A model generated the notes under the pieces. That model was not told the origin of the DNA, did no database searches, and worked only from the letters and a program-made list of their open reading frames with translations. The position numbers and the translations under genes are program-made. A stretch of 6,548 nucleotides of DNA from Victivallales bacterium (GTDB lineage Bacteria > Verrucomicrobiota > Lentisphaeria > Oligosphaerales > Lenti-02): assembly GCA_018648945.1 (NCBI GenBank), contig JABGQJ010000436.1, forward strand, positions 1-6,548, written 5' to 3'. Below, piece after piece: positions 1 through 6,287 of this stretch (positions within the stretch are counted from its first letter, which is position 1; every line of letters begins with the position of its first letter).

Positions 1-853
1 GGCAGACTGGCCACGAGAGGACGCCATACTTGAAGGCGGGCATGAGGGGCAGGAAGGCCAGGGAAAGGAGCGCGACGACCAGCGAGGAAACGAAGCCTGC
101 GGCCCAGGTCTTCTCGCCGTCCACAGCTGCGGCGACACGACACCGCAGCAGCCGGGCCAGCGGCGTATCCGGGCACGTTGCGGCCAGCTGGGCAAAGCCC
201 TTGTTGAGCCAGGCGGCGACCACATCCCTGACTTCGGTGAGCGTGAAGCAGTAGAAGAGGAGCATGGGGGTGAGGTTGATCATGAACAGGCAATGGCCCA
301 GATTGAACACGAAGAACATCGCCCCGACGTTGACCACGCCCAGGGATTTGAGCGCCCCCTCGGTTCGCTCTTGCAGGACGAAGATGATCGGGAAGAGCAG
401 GAAGAGATAGACGGGCACGACGATGATGAAGAGGTCGAACCAGTCCACAAAGGCGACCCAGGCCACGATCGGCAGGGCGAGGTACGAGAACAGCACGGCG
501 ACCCGGTCCTTGAACGCCAGCGTCTTTTCGCCGGCGACCTCCTTCATGGGCATCAGCGAATAGAACTCGCGCAGGGCGGAGAAGCAGAGGAAGCTGAGGC
601 AGACGAAGGAGACCGCCCGGTGAGTGGAGAGGGCCAAAAGGAATACGGCCACCATATACCACCAGGTCATGGCTCGGGACCGGATCTCCTCGGCCATGGC
701 GAACCGGCACCGGGCCAGCACGTGCCCAATCAGCGAGACACTGAGAAGGCCGCCAACCACGCCGCCGGCCAGCATCAGCTTGCTGGCCTCCCCGTGGATC
801 GCCAGCATGATGCCCGAGAAGGCGAGAAGCCCTGCAAGCACTGCCAGTCTCAT
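1..853 (-). CDS. CdsA-like integral membrane protein, diverged paralog, C-terminus outside window
   Basis: The first 284 codons are visible and no stop is reached before the window edge. The product is very hydrophobic, with about eight or nine likely membrane segments, roughly at residues 1-19, 26-47, 64-77, 80-97, 117-137, 139-160, 172-206 and 251-272. It is clearly homologous to the cytidylyltransferase encoded at 2296-3273. WWYMVAVF (64-71) matches WWVMVGVF, ALREFYSL (93-100) matches GLREFLAL, VPVYLFLLFP (146-155) matches IPVYAFLFVP, LLFY...DV (198-211) matches LLFY...DV, and KTWAAGFV (248-255) matches KTWEGFV. The GKTLGR...SPN stretch before KTW is replaced by an unrelated, longer segment. 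The C-terminal CdsA signature, if present, lies outside the window. Activity is therefore uncertain: it may be a partner subunit or a changed-specificity enzyme. The ATG is the only usable start, because an in-frame TAA (901-903) lies upstream with no ATG, GTG or TTG between. Its own ribosome binding site is weak. It follows the sulfatase by 50 bases. Confidence 0.85.
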   Translation of the reverse strand, partial: MRLAVLAGLLAFSGIMLAIHGEASKLMLAGGVVGGLLSVSLIGHVLARCRFAMAEEIRSRAMTWWYMVAVFLLALSTHRAVSFVCLSFLCFSALREFYSLMPMKEVAGEKTLAFKDRVAVLFSYLALPIVAWVAFVDWFDLFIIVVPVYLFLLFPIIFVLQERTEGALKSLGVVNVGAMFFVFNLGHCLFMINLTPMLLFYCFTLTEVRDVVAAWLNKGFAQLAATCPDTPLARLLRCRVAAAVDGEKTWAAGFVSSLVVALLSLAFLPLMPAFKYGVLSWPVC

Positions 854-891
854 GGGTGCATCCCGCTGTCTGCTTTGCGCTCGGTCGACAT
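850..891 (-). other. Possible 13-codon leader ORF overlapping the CdsA-like start
   Basis: An ATG at 889-891 opens a short frame encoding MSTERKADSGMHP. Its TGA overlaps the ATG of the CdsA-like gene in the arrangement ATGA (850-853). A GAGGT stretch lies about nine bases upstream of the short frame and overlaps the sulfatase stop region. The downstream gene has only a poor GGGA-type site. This layout would suit translational coupling, in which ribosomes finishing the short peptide restart on the membrane protein. I do not recognise the peptide, and a chance occurrence is possible. Confidence 0.3.
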
Positions 892-903
892 ACCTGCGTT
901 ACC

Positions 904-2271
904 TCAGTAGCCTGCGTTCACGTAGTTGGGGTCCCCATCCGGGCCATGCCCGAGTTGGGCGAGGCGAGCACGGAACGCCTGCATTGCTTCCGTGTAGGCG
1001 GGGGAAGCGGCTCGATCCTCCGTCTCGCCGGGATCCGCCGACAAGTCGAACAGGACTTCGGGAACGGACTCGCCGTACCACTGGTACTTCAGGTCGTCCT
1101 GCTTGATCATCACATGGTTGCGGTTCATCTGCGAGACGGACTCGTTGGACCACTCGCAGGACTCGCCGCGGAGAAGAGGAGCCAGGCTGCGGCTATCCAG
1201 GCCGTCGGGAATCTCCAGGCCCGCGAGATCGCAGAGCGTGGCGTAGAGATCGCAGAGATTCACATTCTCGTTGACAACCCGCCCGCCAGGGAACCCCTTG
1301 GGCCAGCGGATGATGAGGGGCACCCGCGCGCTGCCATCGTAGAACCGGGTCTTCTCCCAGATGCCATGCTGGCCCAGCATCTCGCCGTGGTCGGTGGTGT
1401 AGACGATGATCCACTCGTCGAGATTCTCGCCCAGTTCCTTCAGATGAGAGAGGACCTGCCCGTAGTAGCGATCCACCGTTTCGGTCATGGCGTAGTAGCT
1501 GGCGGTGGCGCGGCGAATGGCGGTTTCGGTGACCTTGACCGGCCGGCGTTGCTGGCTGAGGGAGAGCACCGGGTGGTCGCAAGGCTCCTCGCGGTAGATT
1601 GGCACCCGATCCAGATAGTAGTCGAACAGCTCTTCGTCGCCGAAGAAGGGGTAGTGAGGCTGGAGAAGACTCAGCTTGAGCAGGAGGGGCCGATGGGATT
1701 GCGGGCGGTGGTACAGGGGATCGTCGAAGTAGCGGTCCAGAAAGTCCAAGGTGGCCTGGGTGGCGGTTCGGTCGAAGATCTGGCAGGGGCCATCGCCGGG
1801 GCGGGCTTCCTCCACCTCGCGTTGGTTGGACCACTTGCCGGTGCCAGCTGCGGGCTTGTAGCGCGCGAACTCCTCCTCGATCTTGCCCTCGGTGTAGGCG
1901 TCGCTAATCTCCGCGTCGGGCGCGATGCGCTTGCGCCAGCCCTGTGACTGGTCGAACCCAAGGTGATGGAGCTTGCCGCTGCAGGTCGTGTTGTAGGCGT
2001 AGCGGCCGAATTGGCGGGCGAAGGTGTGGTAGCCGGGCTCCAGGTCGATCCAGCCCTCGCAGCCGCAGGTCTTGGGGAGCTGGCCCGCCATCAGGCATTG
2101 GCGACCAGGCACGCAGATGGGCGAGGGGGTATAGGCATTGCGAAACGACACGCCCGTGCGGGCCAGTTCGTCGAGGACCGGTGTCCGGATGACAGGGTTG
2201 CCTTCGTAGCCGGTCACGTCCGCTCGGTGCTGGTCGCTCATTAGAAACAGAACATTGGGGCGTTTCTGCAT
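904..2271 (-). CDS. Sulfatase (formylglycine-dependent, alkaline phosphatase superfamily)
   Basis: A 455-residue protein of normal length for a type I sulfatase, which hydrolyses sulfate esters. The N-terminal strand plus metal site reads PNVLFLMSDQ, with Asp13 and Gln14 as likely calcium ligands. The formylglycine motif C-x-P-x-R is present as CVPGR at 53-57, so Cys53 would be oxidised by a maturase. Further family residues are Lys100 and His102 in GKLHHLG, His206 in LLQPHYPFF, Asp294-His295 in YTTDHGEMLGQHG, and Lys307 in WEKTRFYDGSARVPLI. The C-terminal region around 395-420 has the usual YQWY...LFDL..DPGE pattern. There is no signal peptide or lipobox, so the enzyme is probably cytoplasmic, unlike many sulfatases of marine or PVC bacteria. 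The substrate cannot be assigned; the general look is of the choline-sulfatase-like group. The gene starts 24 bases after the cytidylyltransferase stop. The ATG is preceded by a C-rich run with no Shine-Dalgarno sequence. CxPxR argues for a sulfatase over a phosphodiesterase or phosphotransferase of the same fold. Confidence 0.95.
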   Translation of the reverse strand: MQKRPNVLFLMSDQHRADVTGYEGNPVIRTPVLDELARTGVSFRNAYTPSPICVPGRQCLMAGQLPKTCGCEGWIDLEPGYHTFARQFGRYAYNTTCSGKLHHLGFDQSQGWRKRIAPDAEISDAYTEGKIEEEFARYKPAAGTGKWSNQREVEEARPGDGPCQIFDRTATQATLDFLDRYFDDPLYHRPQSHRPLLLKLSLLQPHYPFFGDEELFDYYLDRVPIYREEPCDHPVLSLSQQRRPVKVTETAIRRATASYYAMTETVDRYYGQVLSHLKELGENLDEWIIVYTTDHGEMLGQHGIWEKTRFYDGSARVPLIIRWPKGFPGGRVVNENVNLCDLYATLCDLAGLEIPDGLDSRSLAPLLRGESCEWSNESVSQMNRNHVMIKQDDLKYQWYGESVPEVLFDLSADPGETEDRAASPAYTEAMQAFRARLAQLGHGPDGDPNYVNAGY

Positions 2272-2295
2272 GGGGGGCCTGGGGTTGACGGGGGA

Positions 2296-3273
2296 TCACG
2301 TAAAGAAGTACCGGGTGAGATGGAAGAAGACCGGGGCGGCGAAGCAAATGGAGTCGATCCGGTCCATGACTCCACCATGGCCGCCGATGAGGGTCCCGTA
2401 GTCCTTTACCCCCTGGTCTCGCTTGATGGCGGACATGACCAGGCCACCAGCGAATCCCATGAGCGTGCTGGCCAGCGAGATGCCGGCCGCTTGCAAGGGC
2501 GTAAAGGGCGTGACCCACCAGAGCCCAGTGCCGATGAGGGTGGCGGTGGCGATGCCGCCCACGAAGCCTTCCCAGGTCTTGTTCGGGCTAACCTTGGGCG
2601 CAATCTTGTGCCGTCCCAAGGTCTTCCCCCAGACATATTGCATGACATCGCTGATCTGGACTACCAGCACGAAGTAGAACAGCAGCTTGGCATTCTGCCC
2701 TTCGTAGCCTGGGATGGACAGGAAGAGGAGGCCCGGGGCATGGCTCACGCAGTAGACGCAGAGCATCAGGCCCCACTGGATCTTGGCGGTGCGTTCCAGG
2801 AAGCCTTCGCAGTCGCCGCTAAGCGCGCTGCGCAAGGGCACGAAAAGGAAGGCGTAGACCGGAATCATGACGGCAAACAGCCCATACCAGCCGGTGGCTA
2901 CCAGCCAGTATTGCAGGGGCGCGAACAGGCAGAACACCCAGAGCAAGGTGCCGCGATCGCCGGCTCTGGTCGGGGTAAGCGCCAGGAACTCCCGCAACCC
3001 CACGAGGGAGATAAGGCTGAACAGAATGACGGTCCCGACCATGCCGCACAGCATGGCCAAGCCGAACACCCCGACCATCACCCACCAGGCGTTGGTGCGG
3101 GCATTCAGGTTCTGGATCGTCTTTGCCCCCTTCCCGCCTTGCGCCCGCACGCGCAGGACCTGGCCCAAGACGGTGGCAACCACCAGCAAGGCCAGGACGC
3201 CGCCGACGAGCAGATAGGTTTCGTGGTCGGACTGGAGAGCCATCGCGGATGCGACCAGTGGTTGGGCGATCAT
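2296..3273 (-). CDS. cdsA: Phosphatidate cytidylyltransferase (CDP-diglyceride synthase), YnbB-like
   Basis: A 325-residue polytopic membrane enzyme expected to convert phosphatidic acid and CTP to CDP-diacylglycerol and pyrophosphate in the inner membrane. Likely membrane segments lie near residues 19-40, 63-79, 80-98, 109-127, 128-148, 166-186, 196-215, 237-255, 258-280 and 308-323. The C-terminal family signature is complete: S281, K284-R285, K290-D291, G293, H299-G300-G301, D304-R305 and D307. Upstream are D209 in QISDV, GKTLG (216-220) and SPNKTWEG (229-236), typical of the nucleotide-binding core. The N-terminal half (RTNAWWVMVGVFGLAM, then LREFLAL) looks to me like the group represented by E. 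coli YnbB rather than housekeeping CdsA; that placement is from memory. The ATG overlaps the stop of the upstream phosphatidyltransferase as ATGA, and GGAG sits five bases before it, which points to translational coupling. It likely supplies CDP-lipid to that neighbour. The symbol denotes the enzyme class; this need not be the genome's only copy. Confidence 0.95.
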   Translation of the reverse strand: MIAQPLVASAMALQSDHETYLLVGGVLALLVVATVLGQVLRVRAQGGKGAKTIQNLNARTNAWWVMVGVFGLAMLCGMVGTVILFSLISLVGLREFLALTPTRAGDRGTLLWVFCLFAPLQYWLVATGWYGLFAVMIPVYAFLFVPLRSALSGDCEGFLERTAKIQWGLMLCVYCVSHAPGLLFLSIPGYEGQNAKLLFYFVLVVQISDVMQYVWGKTLGRHKIAPKVSPNKTWEGFVGGIATATLIGTGLWWVTPFTPLQAAGISLASTLMGFAGGLVMSAIKRDQGVKDYGTLIGGHGGVMDRIDSICFAAPVFFHLTRYFFT

Positions 3274-3926
3274 TTCGACTCCAGTTCACGCACAACGAGG
3301 CGAGTTCGGCGGGCAATGGTGAGCAGGCAACCGGCGCTGATAAGGGCGAGGGTCGGGTGGACCAGATTGAGCGGCTGGCCGGCCGCCACCAGTATTGCCA
3401 TGACGACACAAAGGACGGTCAGCAATGCCATGCGCTGAGGTTTGGCCATGGGACCGACAAAGTGCTGCGCCGTGCCAGCCGAAGCCCCCAGCGCCCGGAC
3501 GTAGGCGGTGATGATGCTCAGCACGGCTGCCAGCCAACCCAAAGCGTGCAGCACTTCAGAACCGGGTGCTGCATACGCAACACCGACCAGAATCACGGCA
3601 TCGGAGAAGCGGTCCGGCAGCTCGTTGTAGACCTCGCCCGACTTGGTCTTGAAGCCTCCCTCGACGGCCACCATGCCATCGAAGAGATTGCAGAGGAGAC
3701 GCAGTTGAATGCCCAAGGCGGCGGCTAGAAAGAGCCCGGCTCGGGCCAGGCCAGCTGTCCGTCCGGCACCGATGAACGCGGCACCGGCCAGACAGGCGAA
3801 ACCTACGCTGAGGATGGAGATCGCGTTGGGGCGCAGGCCCATGTTACCCAACCACCGGGCTGTGCTCTTTGCCCACTTCGTGTCCCGGGTGGTCAGCGGT
3901 CGCCGTGAGATCTGTTCGTTTCCCAT
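3270..3926 (-). CDS. CDP-alcohol phosphatidyltransferase family protein, YnbA-like
   Basis: A 218-residue membrane protein expected to transfer a phosphatidyl group from a CDP-lipid to an alcohol acceptor, releasing CMP. Membrane segments lie near residues 35-54, 59-78, 108-127, 129-147, 166-183 and 188-205. The CDP-alcohol motif is recognisable but altered. The usual D-x2-D-G-x2-A-R-xn-G-x3-D-x3-D appears as NLFDGMVAV (80-88), then VYNELPDRFSD (99-109). The first Asp is Asn80, the Arg is Val88 and the second Gly is Asn101. Asp83, Asp105 and Asp109 remain. As I recall it, E. coli YnbA also has Asn at the first position and a similar LNE..D segment, so this is probably a subfamily trait and not decay. 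The acceptor is unknown. I chose the ATG at 3924-3926 because GAGG lies six bases before it. A GTG at 3951-3953 would add nine residues without a better site. The gene overlaps the cytidylyltransferase by four bases and heads the four-gene run. Confidence 0.93.
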   Translation of the reverse strand: MGNEQISRRPLTTRDTKWAKSTARWLGNMGLRPNAISILSVGFACLAGAAFIGAGRTAGLARAGLFLAAALGIQLRLLCNLFDGMVAVEGGFKTKSGEVYNELPDRFSDAVILVGVAYAAPGSEVLHALGWLAAVLSIITAYVRALGASAGTAQHFVGPMAKPQRMALLTVLCVVMAILVAAGQPLNLVHPTLALISAGCLLTIARRTRLVVRELESK

Positions 3927-3988
3927 CGAGGTCCTCGCTTCCCGGTCTCGCACCGTCGCTATGGAATCACCTTGCTTCAGCTGTCTGG

Positions 3989-4017
3989 AGAGTAGCGCGA
4001 GGGAAGCCCGGGATCAA
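3989..4017 (-). promoter_or_regulatory. Weak candidate sigma70-type promoter before the phosphatidyltransferase
   Basis: In the 107-base gap after the esterase stop, the minus strand has TTGATC (4012-4017), a 17-base spacer and TACTCT (3989-3994), ending 62 bases before the ATG at 3926. The hexamers match the E. coli consensus at four and three of six positions. If real, it would make the lipid genes a separate unit. The consensus may not apply to this phylum, and a chance match is quite possible. Confidence 0.22.
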
Positions 4018-4033
4018 GTAGGCGGCGGTCTAC

Positions 4034-5356
4034 CTAGTCGCCGGGGTCGCAGGCCGTGCCGACGCCCAGGCGTCCGGCGATCCACTTGGCCTGGAAGGCA
4101 CGGTAGTCCCCCACATTCCATTGGTGACCGGCCAGGGGGCCGTTGAACATGCGTTTCTGGGTCTTGATCTGATTGTAGGCGGCGTAGACAGTGCCCGGCG
4201 GGCAGGTGCGATCAATGAAGCCAGCCGAGATGATGACGGGGCAGGTGATGCGCCGGGCGAAGTTCACCGTGTCGTAGTATGCGGACATGGCGAGCACCTT
4301 GTCTCTCGCATCCCCCTCCAGGCCACGGGTCAGATTCGGCCAGCCGGGTTGGCGCCCATCCAGGAACGCAGCATGTTCCCCGAGGGCCGGGACATTGGCG
4401 GCGGCACCGGTGATATGCCGGTTGAGACCGGCCATGATCAAAGCGAATGCCCCGCCCTGGCTTGACCCATCGATCACCATGTGGACACCATCCCAGTCCG
4501 GCCGGGCGGCCAGCCAATTGATGGCGCGGTCGATCCCCAGAATGGAGCGGTAGAAGTAGAAGGCGCGGGGGTTGGGTTTGCCGTGGTGGGAATACGTCCC
4601 CTTCTCGTTGAGTCTCTTATACGCGTCCTTGATGCCCTGTTTCCCGAGACTGCCCACGTCGTAGCGGTGGACGCCCATCTGCAGAGCCAGGCAGCCCTTG
4701 CCGGCCCAACCGGTCGCGGGGCCAAAGGGACCGGGCCCGGCACCGGGAACGGTGACATAGGCCGGGAATGGCCCCTTCTGAACCCGCGGCACGGCGAGGA
4801 AGCCGTAGGAGCGAGTGCCGTCTATGTTGCCGAAGCTGATCGCGTAGGAATCGACAGTCCCGCTTGACTGCTTCTCCAGCTTGTCCAGCCTGACGTCCAG
4901 CGGGAATCTCCCGATCTGGTCGCGCGCAGTGTTCCAGAAGGCGTCGAAGTCCTTCGGGTCAATGGTGGTCGCTTTGATCTTCCCCGGATCGAAACCAGCC
5001 CCGGCAAGACCCACATGGCGCGTCTTCCCCCTATAGAAGGTGGCCTCCACGCGGACGAATCCAGGGCGGTCAAGGTTGGCGGTGACACGGGCCTCCTTCT
5101 CGGCCGCCAAGACGATGGCCCGCTTGCCGAGGACCTCCCCCCCATCGCGAGTGAGTACCACGGTCACACTCCCCTCAGTCACTGGTTTCCCCTGGTCGGT
5201 AACCGTGATGAGGAAAGTGGCTTGTTGACCGCAGGAGTAGAGGGCATCGGCCCGGTCGGTGCGGACAGCTACCTTGATCGGCACTGCCTTCTTGTCGGCG
5301 GCAAAGCCAGTGGTTGCCAGGCAGATTGCGGCGAGAAGGACAGAGGCAAGGCGCAT
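4034..5356 (-). CDS. Secreted CE7-family acetyl(xylan) esterase with N-terminal beta-sandwich-like domain
   Basis: A 440-residue alpha/beta-hydrolase expected to remove acetyl groups from carbohydrates such as acetylated xylan or xylo-oligosaccharides. Residues 1-20 form a signal peptide with a likely cut after GFAA, so the protein is exported to the periplasm or outside. Residues 25-120 are strand-rich (ITVTDQGKPVTEGSVTVVL) and resemble an Ig-like domain. The esterase domain spans about 125-435. It carries the CE7-type nucleophile motif GSSQGG (297-302, Ser299), the acid in FIDRTCPPGTVYAAYN (Asp382) and His411 in AGHQW. CPP after the acid and SQGG at the nucleophile distinguish CE7 from other esterases. 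Classical CE7 enzymes are about 320 residues, so the extra length is the signal peptide and added domain. The region usually reading HGYGG is VPGAGPGPFG here, a variant I associate with the longer forms. Its start is supported by AGGAG seven bases before the ATG. Cephalosporin C deacetylase-type activity is a family alternative. Confidence 0.93.
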   Translation of the reverse strand: MRLASVLLAAICLATTGFAADKKAVPIKVAVRTDRADALYSCGQQATFLITVTDQGKPVTEGSVTVVLTRDGGEVLGKRAIVLAAEKEARVTANLDRPGFVRVEATFYRGKTRHVGLAGAGFDPGKIKATTIDPKDFDAFWNTARDQIGRFPLDVRLDKLEKQSSGTVDSYAISFGNIDGTRSYGFLAVPRVQKGPFPAYVTVPGAGPGPFGPATGWAGKGCLALQMGVHRYDVGSLGKQGIKDAYKRLNEKGTYSHHGKPNPRAFYFYRSILGIDRAINWLAARPDWDGVHMVIDGSSQGGAFALIMAGLNRHITGAAANVPALGEHAAFLDGRQPGWPNLTRGLEGDARDKVLAMSAYYDTVNFARRITCPVIISAGFIDRTCPPGTVYAAYNQIKTQKRMFNGPLAGHQWNVGDYRAFQAKWIAGRLGVGTACDPGD

Positions 5357-5386
5357 ATTCGGGCTCCTAGTTCGACCGTGGCTACG

Positions 5387-5415
5387 TTCGTATCAAGATA
5401 CTCGTATCCAGACAA
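5387..5415 (-). promoter_or_regulatory. Candidate promoter for the esterase
   Basis: The minus strand reads TTGTCT (5410-5415), a 17-base spacer and TACGAA (5387-5392), ending 30 bases before the esterase ATG. An overlapping alternative is TTGCGC (5418-5423) with TATCTT (5395-5400), also 17 bases apart. Each pair matches sigma70 consensus only partly, and I cannot choose between them. A repeated half-site array fills the spacer of the first pair, which would be a natural place for regulator binding. Confidence 0.35.
5390..5408. repeat. Alternating GTATC/GATAC half-site array, possible operator
   Basis: The plus strand reads GTATC-aa-GATAC-tc-GTATC. The central GATAC forms a perfect five-base inverted repeat with each neighbour. 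The outer copies extend to a seven-base direct repeat, TCGTATC, at 5388-5394 and 5402-5408. It lies 34-52 bases upstream of the esterase ATG and inside the candidate promoter, so a repressor or activator controlling the esterase could bind here. No regulator gene is visible in the window. Confidence 0.4.
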
Positions 5416-5492
5416 CGGCGCAACACACGCCCTCCTTGGCCGTGGTGCCATGCGATGCCGTTCTCACACCTGGGATTGCCAGTTCCCGAGGG

Positions 5493-6203
5493 CTATTCTC
5501 CGCGGCAGACCTCGCTGGGCCAGCCGTCGGTGGCTTCCTGGAGCAACTCCCGGACCTTGGGGGTGGCTTGCTCCAGGAACGTCTTGACGAGGAAGGCCCC
5601 ATGCTCCGGTGTGGCCTCCTTGGCGTCGGTGCTGCAGCCATCGCGGGCATGCACAAGGTCGCCTTCCGGCAGTCGGGAGAGGTCCACCAGATCGGGACGG
5701 TAATGCATCAGCAGCGAGGTCTCGTTCTTGCCCGCGTGGTCGCCGCCGCGCACATCCACCCAGCCAGCCGGCTCGTAGTCGGTCATCGCCAGCACCTTCG
5801 GGTAGCGGTGCTTCTCCGTGAACTGGGCCACGCCCGCCTTTACGGCCTCCACATGCTTGCCGCCGTAGTGCCCCATGATGACGACGATGGCCTTGAAGCC
5901 CTCGTCGTAGAGATTCTCCAGGTGCTCGTAGACGAACTGGGTGACCAAGGACTTGGAGAACTCGAAGGTGTGGTGGAACTGCATCCACGGTTTCATCGTC
6001 TGGTAGCCGCAGTAGACCGGAGGCAAGACGACACCGCCCGTTGCCTTGCAGAGGTCGAGCGTCATGTGATAGGCCTTGAGCGTGTCCAGGCCGACCGCGT
6101 TGTGGACGCCATGCCACTCGTGTGCTCCCCAGACCAGATAGGCCAACGGGCAGTCGCGCAACACGGTATTGATCTCACGGGGCTTCATTTCCTCGTACTT
6201 CAT
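5493..6203 (-). CDS. Creatininase-family metal-dependent amidohydrolase
   Basis: A 236-residue protein of usual length for the creatininase family, which hydrolyses amide bonds in small cyclic or formylated compounds using a divalent metal centre. The N-terminal metal motif reads LVWGAHEWHGVHNAVGLDT (23-41), giving Glu29, His31 and Asp40 as ligands. The second part is MGHYGGKH (110-117) with His112, and DHAGKNETSLL (155-165) with Glu161. All five expected metal ligands are therefore present. There is no signal peptide, so it should be cytoplasmic. The family includes creatinine amidohydrolase, a formamidopyrimidine deformylase and the mycofactocin peptidase MftE, and the sequence does not tell which substrate is used. 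I chose the ATG at 6201-6203 because GAGGA lies seven bases before it. A longer frame from TTG at 6285-6287 would add 28 residues with no family resemblance. The esterase gene follows after 136 bases, so the two may be transcribed separately. Confidence 0.93.
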   Translation of the reverse strand: MKYEEMKPREINTVLRDCPLAYLVWGAHEWHGVHNAVGLDTLKAYHMTLDLCKATGGVVLPPVYCGYQTMKPWMQFHHTFEFSKSLVTQFVYEHLENLYDEGFKAIVVIMGHYGGKHVEAVKAGVAQFTEKHRYPKVLAMTDYEPAGWVDVRGGDHAGKNETSLLMHYRPDLVDLSRLPEGDLVHARDGCSTDAKEATPEHGAFLVKTFLEQATPKVRELLQEATDGWPSEVCRGE

Positions 6204-6258
6204 GATCCAGTCCTCGCAGAGCGGCTGTGGTAGGGCACTGATTCTTGCACACAGACAG

Positions 6259-6287
6259 AACGTAGCAGAGAGTAGCGGCGGAGCCAA
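6259..6287 (-). promoter_or_regulatory. Weak candidate promoter for the amidohydrolase
   Basis: The minus strand has TTGGCT (6282-6287), a 17-base spacer and TACGTT (6259-6264), ending 55 bases before the ATG at 6203. The hexamers match sigma70 consensus at four and three of six positions. They resemble the pair before the esterase (TTGTCT and TACGAA, same spacing), which gives slight extra support. Confidence 0.25.

Noticed and set aside
293..910. Open frame of 205 codons on the plus strand, very acidic and His-rich
   Set aside because: It is the antisense shadow of the CdsA-like membrane protein; hydrophobic codons read backwards give charged ones. The minus-strand frame aligns with the neighbouring cytidylyltransferase.
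856..1947. Open frame of 363 codons on the plus strand
   Set aside because: It is antisense to the sulfatase, which has all its catalytic residues. The plus-strand product is a low-complexity A/G/V/L-rich sequence without recognisable motifs.
2320..3438. Open frame of 372 codons on the plus strand
   Set aside because: It lies antisense to the cytidylyltransferase and phosphatidyltransferase genes, whose motifs are unmistakable. Its predicted protein is rich in G, D, E, Q and H with no domain, typical of a shadow frame in GC-rich DNA.
3927..3953. GTG start extending the phosphatidyltransferase by nine residues
   Set aside because: The ATG at 3926 has GAGG at good spacing, and the added residues are highly charged with no expected family role.
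4012..4036. Imperfect stem AGGTAG/CTACTT just after the esterase coding region
   Set aside because: Six pairs including a wobble, and no T-run follows; not enough for a terminator call.
5259..6233. Open frame of 324 codons on the plus strand
   Set aside because: It runs antisense through the start of the esterase, the gap with ribosome binding site and half-site array, and the whole amidohydrolase. No domain is visible.
6204..6287. TTG start extending the amidohydrolase by 28 residues
   Set aside because: The ATG at 6203 has GAGGA seven bases upstream and family members begin close to this point. The extension overlaps the candidate promoter.
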